A DNA stretch of 64,000 nucleotides from Actinomycetes bacterium (lineage in GTDB: Bacteria; Actinomycetota; Actinomycetes; Propionibacteriales; Propionibacteriaceae), in contig JAEZHJ010000009.1 of the NCBI GenBank assembly GCA_023436925.1, positions 1-64,000 on the forward strand. Direction: 5' to 3'. Made by a program: the position numbers and the translations under genes. Below, piece by piece: positions 28,460 through 41,500 of this stretch. Numbering within the stretch: the first letter of the stretch is position 1; every line of letters begins with the position of its first letter. The notes beneath the pieces were generated by a model, which saw only the letters and a program-made list of their open reading frames with translations, was not told the DNA's origin and searched no databases.

Positions 28460-29239
28460 CTAGACGTAATGGCGTGCCGCCGCGACTGCCTGCGCGCCGT
28501 AGCCGCCGCCGAACAACACCGCGTGGACGAGCAGCGGGTGCACCTGGTGCAGCGCGACGAGGTCGCGCCAGCCGGGCGGTAGCGGCGGTGAGGCCGACTC
28601 GTACCCGGCCACGATGGCCGGCAGGTACGGGGCTCCGAACAGCGTCAGCATCGCCAGGTCCGTGACCCGGTGGCCGCCGTGGGCGGCGGGGTCGATCAGG
28701 ACCGCTCCTTCCGGAGACCACAGCAGGTTCCCGCTCCACAGGTCACCATGGATCCGCGCCGGCGGGGCCGGGTCGTCGAAGTCACCGGCGGCCAGCCGCC
28801 CGCACAGTCGGTCCAGGACCGACCCTCCGGCTGCGTCCAGGGCGCCGGTGTCGCGTGCGGTCCGAACGTATGGCTCGACCCGCCACTGGGCATAGAACTC
28901 GCCCCACGCCGGACCGCCCCGAAGCGGTAGCGCCGCATCCCCGATGAACCCGTCGCCCGTCCAACCCGGCGGACCCGCTCCGAAGGCCGCAGCGCCGGCT
29001 GCGTGGGTGCGGGCGAGCGCAGCACCGAAGTCCCGCGCGGCCCCTGACGACGGCGCACCCGCATCGATCTGCTCCACAGTGATGGAGTCGGCACCGACCG
29101 CCAGCACCTGGACGACCCGGGCCCCACCGGCCTGCGCCAACCAGGCGAGGCCGGCTGCCTCCACCGCGAAGAAGCCGGGCGGTGCATCGCGGCGCCGTTT
29201 CGTGAATCCTGCCACTACTGACCTGTACCCCCTTGCCAA
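28460..29239 (-). CDS. Fructosamine-kinase-like protein, probably 5'-truncated
   Basis: A 259-residue aminoglycoside-phosphotransferase-fold kinase of the fructosamine/ketosamine kinase group, which phosphorylates glycated amines to aid their removal. Visible: DAPPGFFAVEAAGLAWL, the catalytic loop IHGDLWSGNLLW and the metal motif IDPAAHGGHRVTDLAML. The first available start is TTG 29239. In-frame family-like sequence (GGSNAYECRL, matching the usual glycine-rich loop GGxxNxAYRVxL) continues upstream to about 29281 without a start codon, and an in-frame TAG lies at 29288-29290. Family proteins are normally about 285-295 residues, so the ATP-loop segment seems to be lost or cut off. It may be a pseudogene or use an unusual start. 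Confidence 0.75.
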   Translation of the reverse strand: MARGYRSVVAGFTKRRRDAPPGFFAVEAAGLAWLAQAGGARVVQVLAVGADSITVEQIDAGAPSSGAARDFGAALARTHAAGAAAFGAGPPGWTGDGFIGDAALPLRGGPAWGEFYAQWRVEPYVRTARDTGALDAAGGSVLDRLCGRLAAGDFDDPAPPARIHGDLWSGNLLWSPEGAVLIDPAAHGGHRVTDLAMLTLFGAPYLPAIVAGYESASPPLPPGWRDLVALHQVHPLLVHAVLFGGGYGAQAVAAARHYV

Positions 29240-29358
29240 ACGGCATTCATAGGCGTTGCTGCCACCTTGGCCGCCGTGGGGTGCAGCCTAATCGCGACCT
29301 GCCCGGCGCCCGTGTCCCCCGTGCGGTGGACAGGCGGTTCGTCGGCGCGGCAAAGGGG

Positions 29359-29388
29359 TTAACAAAGCTCCGTCGGCGGTCGTAGTCT
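29359..29388 (+). promoter_or_regulatory. Promoter of the giant gene
   Basis: TTAACA (29359-29364), an 18-base spacer, then TAGTCT (29383-29388). It would start a leader of about 60 bases. GGAG at 29446-29449 lies four bases before ATG 29454, and a purine-rich AGGGAGAG lies further upstream. Confidence 0.6.
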
Positions 29389-29453
29389 GTGGCGAGGCCG
29401 CGCACCGGGGGGAACGCGGCGCAGAGGGAGAGAACTTACGAGACCGGAGCTTG

Positions 29454-29597
29454 ATGACCGTCCACCGGGGGACCGGGCCTGACCGGGCGCACCTGCGCCC
29501 CGGCCGCCTGCGATCTGCGACCCCGCTCGGGATCCTGCTCAGTCTGTCCCTGATCGCCGGACTTCTCTACGGCTGGAGCCTGCCCGCCGCTGCGGCT
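29454..29597 (+). other. Signal peptide of the giant protein
   Basis: The N-terminus has basic residues (R15, R18, R20), a hydrophobic core PLGILLSLSLIAGLLYGW (residues 24-41) and an Ala-rich cleavage region near residues 45-48. This fits Sec export; an uncleaved anchor is possible. Confidence 0.75.
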
Positions 29598-32500
29598 GAA
29601 CCCGCGACCGGTCCGCAGCGCCCCGCCGCCGGATCAGGGTCCGCCCCGCAGGAAGCGGGAGAGCAGCGGGTCATCCTGCTGCGCGCCGCCAGCGAGGCCG
29701 GGATCAGCCAGTTCGACAAGGACACTGCCGCCGCCGTCATCGCCGACCTGGTCGCCGAGCAGGAGGCCCTGCGCCAGGAGCAGGTCCGCAGCCAGCAGGC
29801 CTGGGCGCGCCAGGTCGCCCTGGCCCGCCAGGCGAACCGGGTCCGCCGGGCCCAGGCCGAGGCGAACGCCCAGCTGCAGAAGGCACTGGAGGCGCTCGCC
29901 AAGGCGCTGTCCACCAGCCAGTGCAAGTCCGTCGGCGGCACCAACGGCGAGCCCGCGTCGATCTCCTGCCCCCTCGCCGAGGGCGGGGAAGGGGAGGTGG
30001 AGGTGGGCACCCCCGGCGCCACTCCGACCCCGACCCCCACTCCGACCCCTTCGGCCACCCCGACCCCTGATCCCCAGCCCGGCAGCGACCCGGGCCAGCC
30101 CCTGCTCGCTCCGGCCGTGGGCACCGCCGCGAGCGCCCCGCTCAGCCAGGACCGGCTGGACGCGATCCTGGCCGGCGTGCTCGCCGAGTGGGCCGACCGC
30201 GGCGCCGACACCTCCGGGATCACCGCCACCGTCACCGACCTGTCCGGCGAGCGGCTGGGGGAGACCACCGGACGCACGATTCTGGTCGACCCGGTGGCCG
30301 GCGGCTGGGGCTGGGACCGGATGGACCTGGCCAGCGTGCTGCGGCACGAGGTCGGCCACGCGCTCGGGCTGGGACACAGCGAGTCCGGCCTGATGGCCCC
30401 CGTCCTTCACCCGGGCCACACGCTCACCGTCCCTGACCGGCTGCCGGTGGCATCTGCGCCGATCTCGGGTACCTGGGCGCTCACCGGCGACGACGACGCC
30501 GGCAGCGACGAGCAGACGCCGCAGGCCGGCGAGCCGGCGCCCGCCGCGCCGTCCGCGTCACCGACGCCGGCACCGGCGGCTGAGCAGCCCGCGCCGGCCG
30601 AGCAGCCGTCCCCGACCCCGAAGCCGACCCCGGCCACCGAGTCCTCCCCGGCCGAGTCCGCTCCGGCTCCCGAGCCGTCCCGCACCCCTCAGCCGACGCC
30701 CGGCAGTTCCTCCGACGAGGAGAGCGATCCGGACGAGCCGGCCGCACCCGCCCGCTGGGAGCCCGCCGGCCACACCGCCCGCCTCGTGATCGCCACCGGC
30801 GACCAGGTCGGCACGCTCTCCTACGACGCGAGCACCGACGAGTTGGTCTATCGGACCGACGCTGTCGAGGTCCGCACCTCGGCCGAGGGCATCAGCCGGG
30901 TGCTCGTCGCCGGGACCGGCGCCACGATCACCATCGACCTGCGCGGCTTCCCGCGCGACCGCGACAAGGTCGAGGTCGACGTCGAGGGCCGCCACCAGCG
31001 GGTCCACGTGGTCAGCCACGACGAGGTCGAGGTCAGCGGTCCCGACACCGAGCCGGACCAGACCACCGCCCACGCCCTGCTGATCCGCAGCCTGCTCGCG
31101 ATCCTGCGGATCGTGGCCCCCCAGTTCGAGGCACGGATCGAGGTGGTCGGCTCCCGGATCGTCGTGACCGGCACCATCGACCTGACCGAGACCGGGGCCG
31201 ACCTCGACCTGACGGCCGGCCAGGTGATCGTCCAGGACGCCACCGTCACCACCGAGGGCAACGTCAACCTGACCGCCATCGCCACCGACCAGCGCAGCGC
31301 CGATGCGCTCGTCGCGCTGCGGGACGCGGCCGTCTTCGCCGACGAGGTGCAGCTCACCGCCACGGCGAACAGCCCGCAGGCCGCCACCGCGGTCGTCAGC
31401 GTCACCGGCTCCGACGTGACCGCCACCGGCTCGGTCACCCTGCTCGCCGATGCCACCGTGTCCGGCTCCGGCAGCCACGCCAGCAGCACGGCACAGGCGA
31501 GCATCACCGACTCCACGATCACCACCCCGGGCGACCTGAACGTCACCGCCCGAAACAACACCCTGCTGATCGTGGACGTCGCTGGCGACCGGGCCGCCGG
31601 GATCACGCAGACCACCACCGCCCGGCTCGCCGGACGGGTGCAGCTCGCCGCCGCGCGGGTGGCGCTGCTGGCCGACTCCACCGGCCGGGTCCGGGTCGTC
31701 GCCGGCGGCTCCGCCAGCGCCACCGTCGCCACCACCACCCAGGCCGGCCTGGCCGCCGATGCCCGGGTCGCGCTCACCGGCGGTCGGCTGACTGCCACCG
31801 CGGTCTCCCGCCACAGCACCGAGGTGAGCGGCGGCCAGCTCGCGATCGCCATCACCGACGCCCGGACCGCCGCCCTGCTGGCCGCCCGGTCCGCCCTCAC
31901 CGGCGCAGGCAGCCTGCGGTTGACCGCCGACAGCAGCGACACCACCCACGCGACCTCCGCCGGTGGCGCCGCGCTGGTGTCCTCGGTGGCGATCACGACC
32001 GCCGGTCTGGCCGGCGGAGACGCGCTGGCGCTGGCCGGAGACCTGACCGTGACCGCGACCGGCGACGCCGAAGCGATCGGCCGCGGCGCCGGCACTGCCC
32101 TGGTTCTCTTCGACCACCGCGTACTCGCCGAACTCGCCCGCTCCGTCACCGCCGGCGGCGCGCTCACCGCCACCGCCGGCGGACGCTCCGTCGTCTCGAC
32201 CGAGGCCGCGGCCGGCCGCTGGATCCAGGTCCCCGCCGACGCGTTGGTCGCGGCCGGCGGACTGACCGGCCTTCCGGTCGCCGTCCCCGTCCCGCTCACC
32301 GCCCAGGCCACCGCCAGTGGCACCTCGCAGGCCCGCGTCGTGATCCCGTCCGGGCTCGACCTGTCCGCCGGCGCCGGTGCCGAACTGCGCGCCACCCTGG
32401 CCGGCGGATCCCAGGCCTCCGCCGGCAGCGGACCGGCGGACGCTGCACCCGCCGTCGCGATCAACGACGCCCGGTTCGCCGCCGTCCTGGCCGCCGACTC

Positions 32501-35500
32501 GGCCATCGCCACCAGCGGGCCGCTGGTCACCTACTCCGGACGGGGTCCACCGGTCGACGGATTCACCACCACCGCACCGATCTTTGTCGACCTCACCCGC
32601 TTCAGCACCTCTGCGCCCCCGGCCCGTCCGGCCGGCGCCGTCCTGGTGATCGCCGCCCTCGGTGGCACGCTCACCGCCCCCAACGCCACCCTCAGCTTCG
32701 CTCCCGGCGCCCTTCGCGCCGATGCCTGGGTCTCCATCACCCCGCGTCCGGCCACCGTCTCGGGCCTGCGGCTCAACTCGCCGGTCTTCGACCTGCTCGC
32801 CTTCGACGCCGCCACCGGCGAGGCCATCACCACCTTCGCGATCGCCCCGCGGCTGACCATCGCCGTCCCCACCAGCGCCGCCGGCTCGGTGATCTACTAC
32901 ATCGACGACGAGGGCGTCGTCCACCAGCAGGCCACCAGCTACGACGCCGCCGCCGGCGTCCTGGTCGCCGACCTGCCGCACTTCTCCAACTACGCCGCCG
33001 GCAGCCCGCTCGACCTGCTGGTCGGCTGGATCGTCGACCGGCTCAACGGGCTCACCGCACCGACCAGCCTCGACCTGCTGCCCGGCGTGACCCTCGCCGA
33101 CCTCACCCTGACCGGCGACCTGGCCCCCGGCGCAGGCCCGCACACCGGCAGCGCCTCGCTCACCGCCGACCTCTCGCTCGACCTGGCCGGCGTCACCGGG
33201 AGCGCCACGGTCACCGCGACCTACCAGCTGGTCAACCAGGCCCTCGACGCCGGAACCCTGACCGTCACGGTGACCGGCCTCGTGCTCTCGGTGGGTGGCG
33301 TCGCGCTGGCCGCGACGAGCGCGGCGATCGGCCACAGCGGCACCGGGTTGGCCATCACCGCCAGCGGCGTGAGCGCCGAGGTCGCCGGCAGCATCGCCTT
33401 GTCGGACGGCTCGGCCAGCCTGCAGCTCACCGCCGCCGGCCTGGCGGGGTCGGTGGCCGGCACGGTCGCCCTCACCCTTCCCGGGGTCAGCCTTCGCACG
33501 GGTTCCCTCGGGCTGAGCATCGACACCGTCGCCGGCCGCACCGCCTTCACCGGGTCGGGGATCACCCTCGACGTGCTCGGCCAGACGATCACCGGCAATC
33601 TGTCCCTCACCCGCGGAGCTGACCGGCTGGAGCTCGAGGTCACCGCGGCCGGCTTCAGCTTCGCCGACGGCAGCGTCCGGCTCACCGCCGGAACCGCCCA
33701 GCTGGTGGTGCCGGACGCCGGCGAGCTGTCCGGCAGTGTGACCGGCGAACTGGCGATCGGCGTGCGGGGCCTGACCGCCTCCGGAAGCTTCAGCGCCGCG
33801 CTGGCCGGTGGCCCGTCCCCGACGATCACGATCACCGGTGCCGACGTCCGGCTCGGCTTCGACGGCCTCCAGCTGCAGGCCGCCGGCGCAACCTTCACCC
33901 GCACCAGCGACGGCACCACCCTCGCGGTGACCGGCGCCAGCCTGGCGCTCGGCACCGGCGACCCGTTCCTGGCACTGGACGGGATCATCCTGGACGCCGG
34001 CCTCGGCCTGGCCGGGATCGTCGCCAACGCCACCGGCACTGCCACCGTCAACCTTCCCGGGCTGGTGACCGGCGACCTGCAGGTCAGCCTGGCCATCGAC
34101 ACCGTCACCGGCCGCACCGGCGTGATCCTCACCATCGCCGACACCGAGGCCGACCGGCTCTCGCTCGGCGGCCTCGGCACCCTGGCCGGGACCCTCTCCC
34201 TCACCAGCTCCCAGGGCGAGACCGTCGTCGCGCTCTCCGGGGTCACGCTGCGGATCACCGCCGGCGCCCAGGACGGTGTCGTCGTCACCGACGCCGAAGG
34301 GCTGCTGCTGGTCCGGGCCGAGGGCGTGGCCGGCTACCTGTCCGGCACGCTGAGCGCCGGGCTGGCCGGCGCCGGGATCTCCGGCGCCGTCGCCGTCCGG
34401 CTGAACACCATCGTCGGCGCCGCCGTGGACGCCACCGTCACCCGGGCCGGCAAGCCCGTCACCGTCCGCTTCCCGGCGGCCGCAGCCGGGGTGCTCGAGG
34501 TCAGCCTGAGTGGCGCCTCCCTCACTCTGGGCGACTTCGTCACCGTCGAAGGCAGCCTGTCCTTCACCGACGGACGGTTCTCCGGCACCGGCCTCAGCGT
34601 CTTCCTGGGCCGCGGCCCTGCCTTCCTCGCCGACGGCACCCGCAACCCGCTCGCGGTCGGCGTCCTGCTCACCGACGCCACCGTCGGACTGGTCAGGGTG
34701 GGGACGGACGGGGCCTACCGCTACGCGCTGGTCGCCGCCGGCACCCTCACCCTGGTCGGCATCCCCGGCGTCACGCTGACCGGCACCACCAGCGTCCGGT
34801 TCAACGACACCGGCGCCGACGCCACCATTCAGCTGCCCGACGACGTCGTCGACCTGGTGGTGCCGGACGGGACCGTGTCCTTCGCGATCAGCCAGGCCGG
34901 CCTCGGCTTCGCCGGCTACCAGCTCACCGGCGACCTTGCTGTCACCCCCGCTGCCGAGGGGTTCACCCTCACCGTCGCCGACGCCCGGCTCGACCTCGCC
35001 GGCGGCGTCGTGGTGCGCGGCATCGCCGGCTCGCTTGAAGTGGGGGCGGCGGGCGTCGCCTTCGACGTGACCGCCACCCTCGAGATCGCCGCCCTCGGCC
35101 TGGCCGGGGCCAGTGTCGCGGTCGCGGTCGACAGCCGCGCCGGAGCCGAGGTGCCGCTGCGCCTGGCGGTCGGCGCTGTCACGTTGTCGATCGCCGGCCA
35201 GCAGCTCCTGGTCGATACCCTCACCGTCGGCCGGGACGCCGTCGGTACCACCACCGTCGCTATCACCGGCGGCAGGCTGCAGCTCGGCGGCCTGATCGAG
35301 GTGACCCTCAGCGACGGACAGCTTGCCCTCACCGCAGGCGGGATCGCCGGCACACTCAGTGCCGACATCAGCGCCGCGGCCGGGGGCCTCGACCTGGGCG
35401 CCCACGTGGTGGTTCAGGTCAACACCCACCCGGCAGACTGGGGGGGCCTGCCGGGTGGGCCCTACGTCCGCGTCGTCGCCCGCGACGCCACCATCACCGC

Positions 35501-38500
35501 TGCCGGGCAGGTACTGTCCGCCACGGTGGTGCTGGTCCGGGCCGGCGCGAGTGCGGTCGACGTCAGCGTCAGCGACGCCCGGCTCTCGCTGGGCAGCGCG
35601 GACGCCGGGATCGACCTGACCGGCGGATCCGGCCGGCTGGCGTACACCGCCGACGGGATCGCGGGTTCGCTGGGCGGCACCGTCACCGTCCGGATCCCCG
35701 GCCTCAGCCTGACCGGCACCTTGCGGCTCAGCCTGGACACCGCGGCCGGCGCGATCGGCTTCGCCGGGACCGGGATCACCGCCACGGTGCTGGGCCACAG
35801 CCTGAGCGGGAGCGTCACGATCGCCTCCTCGCCGACCGGACTGACGGTCGACGTCGAGCAGGCGACGCTGTCCCTGGCCGGCATCGTGTCGCTGGTCGAC
35901 GGCCGCGCCGCCCTCGTCCTGCCCACCGGTGGCACGCTGTCCGGCGAGGTCACCGGAACCGTCCGGCTCACCGCCCCCGGACTCACCCTGGCGGGAACGG
36001 TCAGCGCCGAGCTGGACGCCGCCGCGACCGCGCCCGACCCGACCCTGCGGATCGGCGGCACCGACCTGACGCTGGGAGTCGCCGGCGTCGAACTCACCGT
36101 CGGCGAGCTGTGGTTCTCCCGGGACGCCGCGGGCGCCGTCCGGCTCAGCGTGGCCGGCGCCGCCCTGGCCCTGGGCCCCGCCGGGCAGCCCTACCTGGCT
36201 GCCACCGGAGGCACCGCCACCCTGGCGGTCACCGCGGCCGGGGTCAGCGGCAGCCTCACCGCGCAGGCGTCCATCACAGTGCCCGGCCTGTTCCAGACCC
36301 CCTCGCCGGTCGACGTGAGCGTCTCGATCGACACCGCGACCGGCCAGGTTGCCGTGGTCGTCACCAATCTGGTGCTGAGCTTCGCCGGCCTCGGCCAGAT
36401 CTCCGGCGACCTGGCCTTCTCGCAGACCACCGTCGGCGGGATCACCGAAACCGTCATCGCCATGCGGGACGTCACCGCCACCGTCGCCGAGGGTGCCGCG
36501 TCGATCACCGACGGCACCGGCGTGCTGGTGCTGCGGCCGGGCGGCGTCGCGGGCTACCTGTCCGGCCACGCCGTGATCCAGGCCGGGCCGGCCGCCGGCG
36601 AGGGCTCCGTCCTGCTGCAGGTCAACACGATCCTCGGCTCGGCGATCGACACCTCGGTCAGCCTCGGCGGCCAGCCGGTCGCGGTGAAGTACCCGGCAGC
36701 TGCCGAAACCGTGTTCACCCTCGCCATCACCGGCGGCTCGCTGGCGATCGGTGACTTCGTCGTCATCGAGGGCAGCGTGAGCTTCGACGGCGACCGGTTC
36801 GGCGGTACCGGACTCAAGGTGTTCCTGGGCAACGGCCCGGCCACCCTGGCCGACGGCACCCCCAACCCGCTGGCGGTCGGCGTCCTGCTCAGCGACGCCA
36901 CCGTCGGGCTGCTGCGGGTCGGCTCCAGCTACGCGCTGGTCGCCACCGGAACCGTCGCCATCCTTGGGGTCCCCGGGGTCAGCCTCACCGGCACCACCTC
37001 GGTGCGGTACAACCAGACCGGCGCCGACCAGAACACCACCATCGCCCTGGCCGGTGACCTGCCCGACGTCGTCCTCGACGTCGCCGACGGCACCGCGTCC
37101 TTCACCGTGTCGGCGGCCACGCTCCGCTTCGGCGGGCTGGCGCTGACCGGCGGGCTGGCCTTCTCCCGCACCGGGACGACCACGGTCATCTCCGTCACCG
37201 ATGGGGCCATCACGCTGGCCGGCGCCGCGACGCTGTCCGAGGTGACCGGCACCCTGGACCTGACCGCCGCGGGCAGCACCGCGACGCTCAGCGCCAAGCT
37301 CGGCATAGCCGCCCTGGGGCTGGCCGGCGTCACGGTGGGCGTGGCCGTCGACACCCGGCCCGACGCCACCATCCCGCTGACCCTGTCGCTGGCCGACCTC
37401 GACCTCACCATCGCCGGCCAGCGGCTCTCGGTGGGGCAGTTCACCCTCACCAGCCGCCGGGCCGGCAGCGACACCACGACCGCGATCACCCTGGCCGGCG
37501 CCGGCCTGTCGCTGGGCGGCGGCCTGGTCACCGCGGTGATCGCCGAGGGCAGCCTTGAGCTCACGGCCGGCGGCGTGGCCGGCACCGTGGTCGCCACGGT
37601 GGCCCCCACCCTGGCCGGCCTCAGCCTGACCGGCGGCGTCCAGCTCCAGGTCAACACCAATCCCACCGCCGCCCTCGGCCTGCCCGCCGGTCCGTACCTG
37701 CGGATCGCGGTGGACGACGCCACCCTGACCGTCGCCGGGCAGAGCCTGCGTGCCGGCGTCCTGATCGTGAACACCGCCGACGCCCTGGAACTCACCGTCA
37801 CCAGCGCTGCTGCCTCGCTGGCCGGGGGAGCGATCACCCTGCGCGACGGCTCCGGGCGGCTCCGCTTCGACGCGGACGGGATCGTCGGCACCGTCGGCGG
37901 TACGACGACGGTGGCCATCCCGGGGGTGGCGGTCACCGGCGCGCTGCGGCTCGACCTCGACACCGCGGCCGGAACCTTCGCGTTCACCGGCACGGGGCTC
38001 AGCCTGGGCATCTTCGGCCAGACCCTGGCCGGCGACGTCACCGTCACCAGCACCCCGACTGCCGTCGAGCTCAGCGTCGAGCGGGCGAGCTTCGACTTCG
38101 GCGGCGGCCTGATCCGGCTGGTGGACGGCTCGGCCGCCCTCCGGCTGCCGACCGGGGGAGCCCTGTCCGGCTCGATCCAGGGCACCGTCAGCCTTGCCGT
38201 CCCGGGCGTCTCGCTCGCCGGCAGCTTCGTCGTCGAGGTCGACGGCGCCGCCGTCGCCCCGCTGCCCACCCTGCGGATCGGCGTCCCGGCCGACCTCGGC
38301 AACAGCACCCCCGAACTCAGCCTCACCGTCGCCGGCGTCGACCTGGCCGTCGAGTCGCTGTGGTTCCACCGCGACGCCGCCGGCACGATCCGGCTCACCA
38401 TCACCGGAGCGGCCCTCGCGCTCGGCCCCGCCGCCGCCCCCTACTTGGCGATCAGCGACGGCGGCGCCGACCTGGTCGTCACCGCCGCCGGCGTGACCGG

Positions 38501-41500
38501 CGGGTTCGGCGCGACCGCGCTGCTGAACCTGCCCGGCCTGATCGAGAACGGCAGCGTCACCGTCGCCGTCGCGCTCGACACCGCCCGCGGCTCGCTGTCC
38601 GTCCTCGTCACCGGGGTCTCGGTCAGCATCGCCGGGATCGCCGAACTCAGCGGGGACTTCGCGTTCGCCCGCTCCGCCACGGCCGGGGTCGTCGAGACCG
38701 TCGTCGCCCTGAGCCGCGTCACCGTCGCGATCACCGGCGGGGACGACCTGGGCGCCGCAATCAGCGAGGCGACCGGTCTGCTCGTGCTGCGGGAGACCGG
38801 CGTGGCCGGCTACCTGTCCGGCCGGGTCAGCGGCGAGGCCGGCGGCATCACGCTCTCGGGCACCGCCGCCGTCTCGGTCAACACCATCACCAACACCGCC
38901 ATCGACACCGCCGTCAGCCTCGGCGGCCGGACCGTCCAGGTCCGCTTCGACGCCTCGCCGACCGCCGTCTTCGAACTCTCGCTGGCCGGCGCCTCGCTGC
39001 GGATCGGCGACTTCGTCAGCATCGAGGGCAGCGTCACCTTCAACGGTGACGAGTTCGTCGGCACCGGGCTGTCGGTCTTCCTCGGCCAGGGCCCGGCGAG
39101 GCTGGACGACGGCTCGCTCAACCCGCTGGCGGTCGGCGTCCTGCTCACCGATGCCACCATCGCGCTGGTCCGGGTCGGTGCCGGACCCGACTACACCTAC
39201 GCGCTGCTGGCGACCGGCACCGTCAGCATCATCGGAGTGCCCGGCGTCACCCTCACCGGCACCACCAGCGTGCGGTTCAACAACACCGGCGCCGATGTCA
39301 CCCGCACCCTCGCGGCGGCACCCGGCAGCGGCACCGACCCGGTCGAGCTCGCCATCGCCGACGGCACTGCCGTGTTCGCCGTCACCGACGCCATCCTCGG
39401 CTTCGCGGGTTACGCCCTGACCGGCAGCTTCGGCTTCTCCCGCACCGGCTCCGACACCGTCCTCAGCGTCTCCGGCGGCGGCCTCGCCCTGGCCGGTGCG
39501 GTCACCGTCAGCGCCCTCAACGGCAGCATCGCGATGGGTGCCGCCGGCCTGACCGCGGTGATCGGCGGCAGGCTGAGCGTCCCTGCCCTGGGCCTGAGCG
39601 GAGCAGGCGTCGAGGTCCGGGTCGACACCCGCTCCGACGCAGCCGTCCCGCTGGCGATCACCGCCACCGACCTGACCCTGGCGATCGCCGGCCAGAGCCT
39701 CACCGCCGGCCGACTGAGCATCACCCGCCAGGCCGGCGCGGGCGGCGCCCTCGCCACCCGCGTCGAACTGACCGAGGCCCGGCTGGCCATCGGTGCCGGG
39801 CCGCAGCCCCTGCTCAGCGCCACCGTCGCGACCGGCTCCCTGATCATCACCCCGGCCGGCCTGGTCGGCTCGCTGGTCGCCTCGGTCAGCACCTCGATCC
39901 CGAACCTGCAGCTGGCTGGCGCCGTCCAACTGCAGGTCAACACCACCTCCGCCGCCGCCGACGGGCTGCCGGCGGGTCCCTACCTGCGCTTCTCGGCGAC
40001 CGGCGCCGTGGTCGCGATCGCCGGTCAGGAACTGCGCGGCGACCTCGTCCTGGTCCGCTCCACCGGGGCGGGCGGCCCGGTCATCGACCTGACCGTCAGC
40101 CGGGCGAGCCTGCTGCTCGGCGGCGGGATGATCCGGCTCAGCAACGGCACTGGAAACCTGGTGCTCGGTTCGGGCTCCCTCAGCGGGGTGCTCTCCGGCA
40201 CGGTCAGCGTCGACCTCCCCGGCGTGGAGATCACCGGGACGCTCCGCCTCGGCCTCGACACCGCCGCCGGGACGATCGCCTTCACCGGCACCGGACTGGG
40301 TCTCGTGATCGCCGGCCAGACCCTGACCGGCGACCTGACCATCGCCAGCAGCGCCGGCACCCTCAGCGTGGACGTCGCCAACGCGAGCCTGGACTTCGGC
40401 GGCGGGCTGGTCACCCTCGGCCAGGGCAGCGCCCACCTCGTCGTGGTCGCCGGCGCCGGCCTCTCCGGCACCGTCTCCGGGCAGATCGGGATCGCCGTCC
40501 CCGGCGTCGGGCTCACCAGCCAGGTCAGCGTCGTGCTGGACCCGACCGCCGACCCCGTGCTGCGGATCGGCGTCGAGGACACCTCGCTCACCCTCGCCGG
40601 CGTGGACCTCCACGTCGAGTCGCTGTGGTTCTCCCGAGCCGCCGACGGCACGATCCGCCTGACCGTCACCGGGGCGGCGCTCGAGCTCGGCCCGGCCGGC
40701 ACCGAATACGTCAAGGTCACCGGCGGCGCCGCGACCCTGACCGTGACCGGCGCGGGCGTGAGCGGCAGCCTCGCCGCCACCGCCACGATCAACGTCCCCG
40801 GCTTCGCGGCGGCCACCGCCGCCGTTCGGGTCGTCGTCGACACCGCGTCCGGCTACCTGGCCGTCGAGGTCACCGGTTTCAGCCTCGACTTCGGAGTCGG
40901 CGAGCTGAGCGGCGACTTCGCGTTCACCAGCTCCACCACCGCGCAGTCCAGCGAGACGGTCATCGCACTGGCCAATGTCACCGCAGTCGTCGGCAGCGGC
41001 GGCGACGCCGTATCGATCACCGACGGTTCCGGCCTGCTGGTGCTGCGGCCCGGCGGGGTGGCCGGGTTCCTGTCCGGCCACGCCGACCTCGACGCCGGCC
41101 CGGTGGCAGCCTCCGGCACCGTCCTGCTGCAGATCAACACGGTGCTCAACACCGCCATCGACACCACCGTGGCTCTCGGCGGGCGCACTCTCGCGGTCAA
41201 GTTCGCCGCCTCCGCGCAGACCGTCTTCGAGGTCACCATCTCCGAGGCCTCGCTGACGATCGGCGACTTCGTCACGATCGAGGGCAGCGTCAGCTTCGAC
41301 GGCGACCGGTTCGCCGGCACCGGCCTGATGGTCTTCCTCGGACGCGGCCCCGCCAAGCTCGGCAACGGCTCGCTCAACCCGCTGGCGATGGGCGTCCTGC
41401 TGAGCGACGCACGGGTCGGCCTGATCCGGGTCACCGGGCCCGCCGGCACCAGCTACGCCCTGGTGGCCAGCGGCACGGTCAGCATCATCGGGGTCCCCGG

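Noticed and set aside
30558..41081. Antisense open frame of about 3,500 codons opposite the giant gene, with similar ones at 46161-51212 and 54630-59627
   Set aside because: Their translations are monotonous Gly/Asp/Gln/Arg/Val strings without domains. They arise because the sense strand avoids certain codons at very high GC. The plus strand carries signal peptide, zinc motif, repeats and RTX motifs in one frame.
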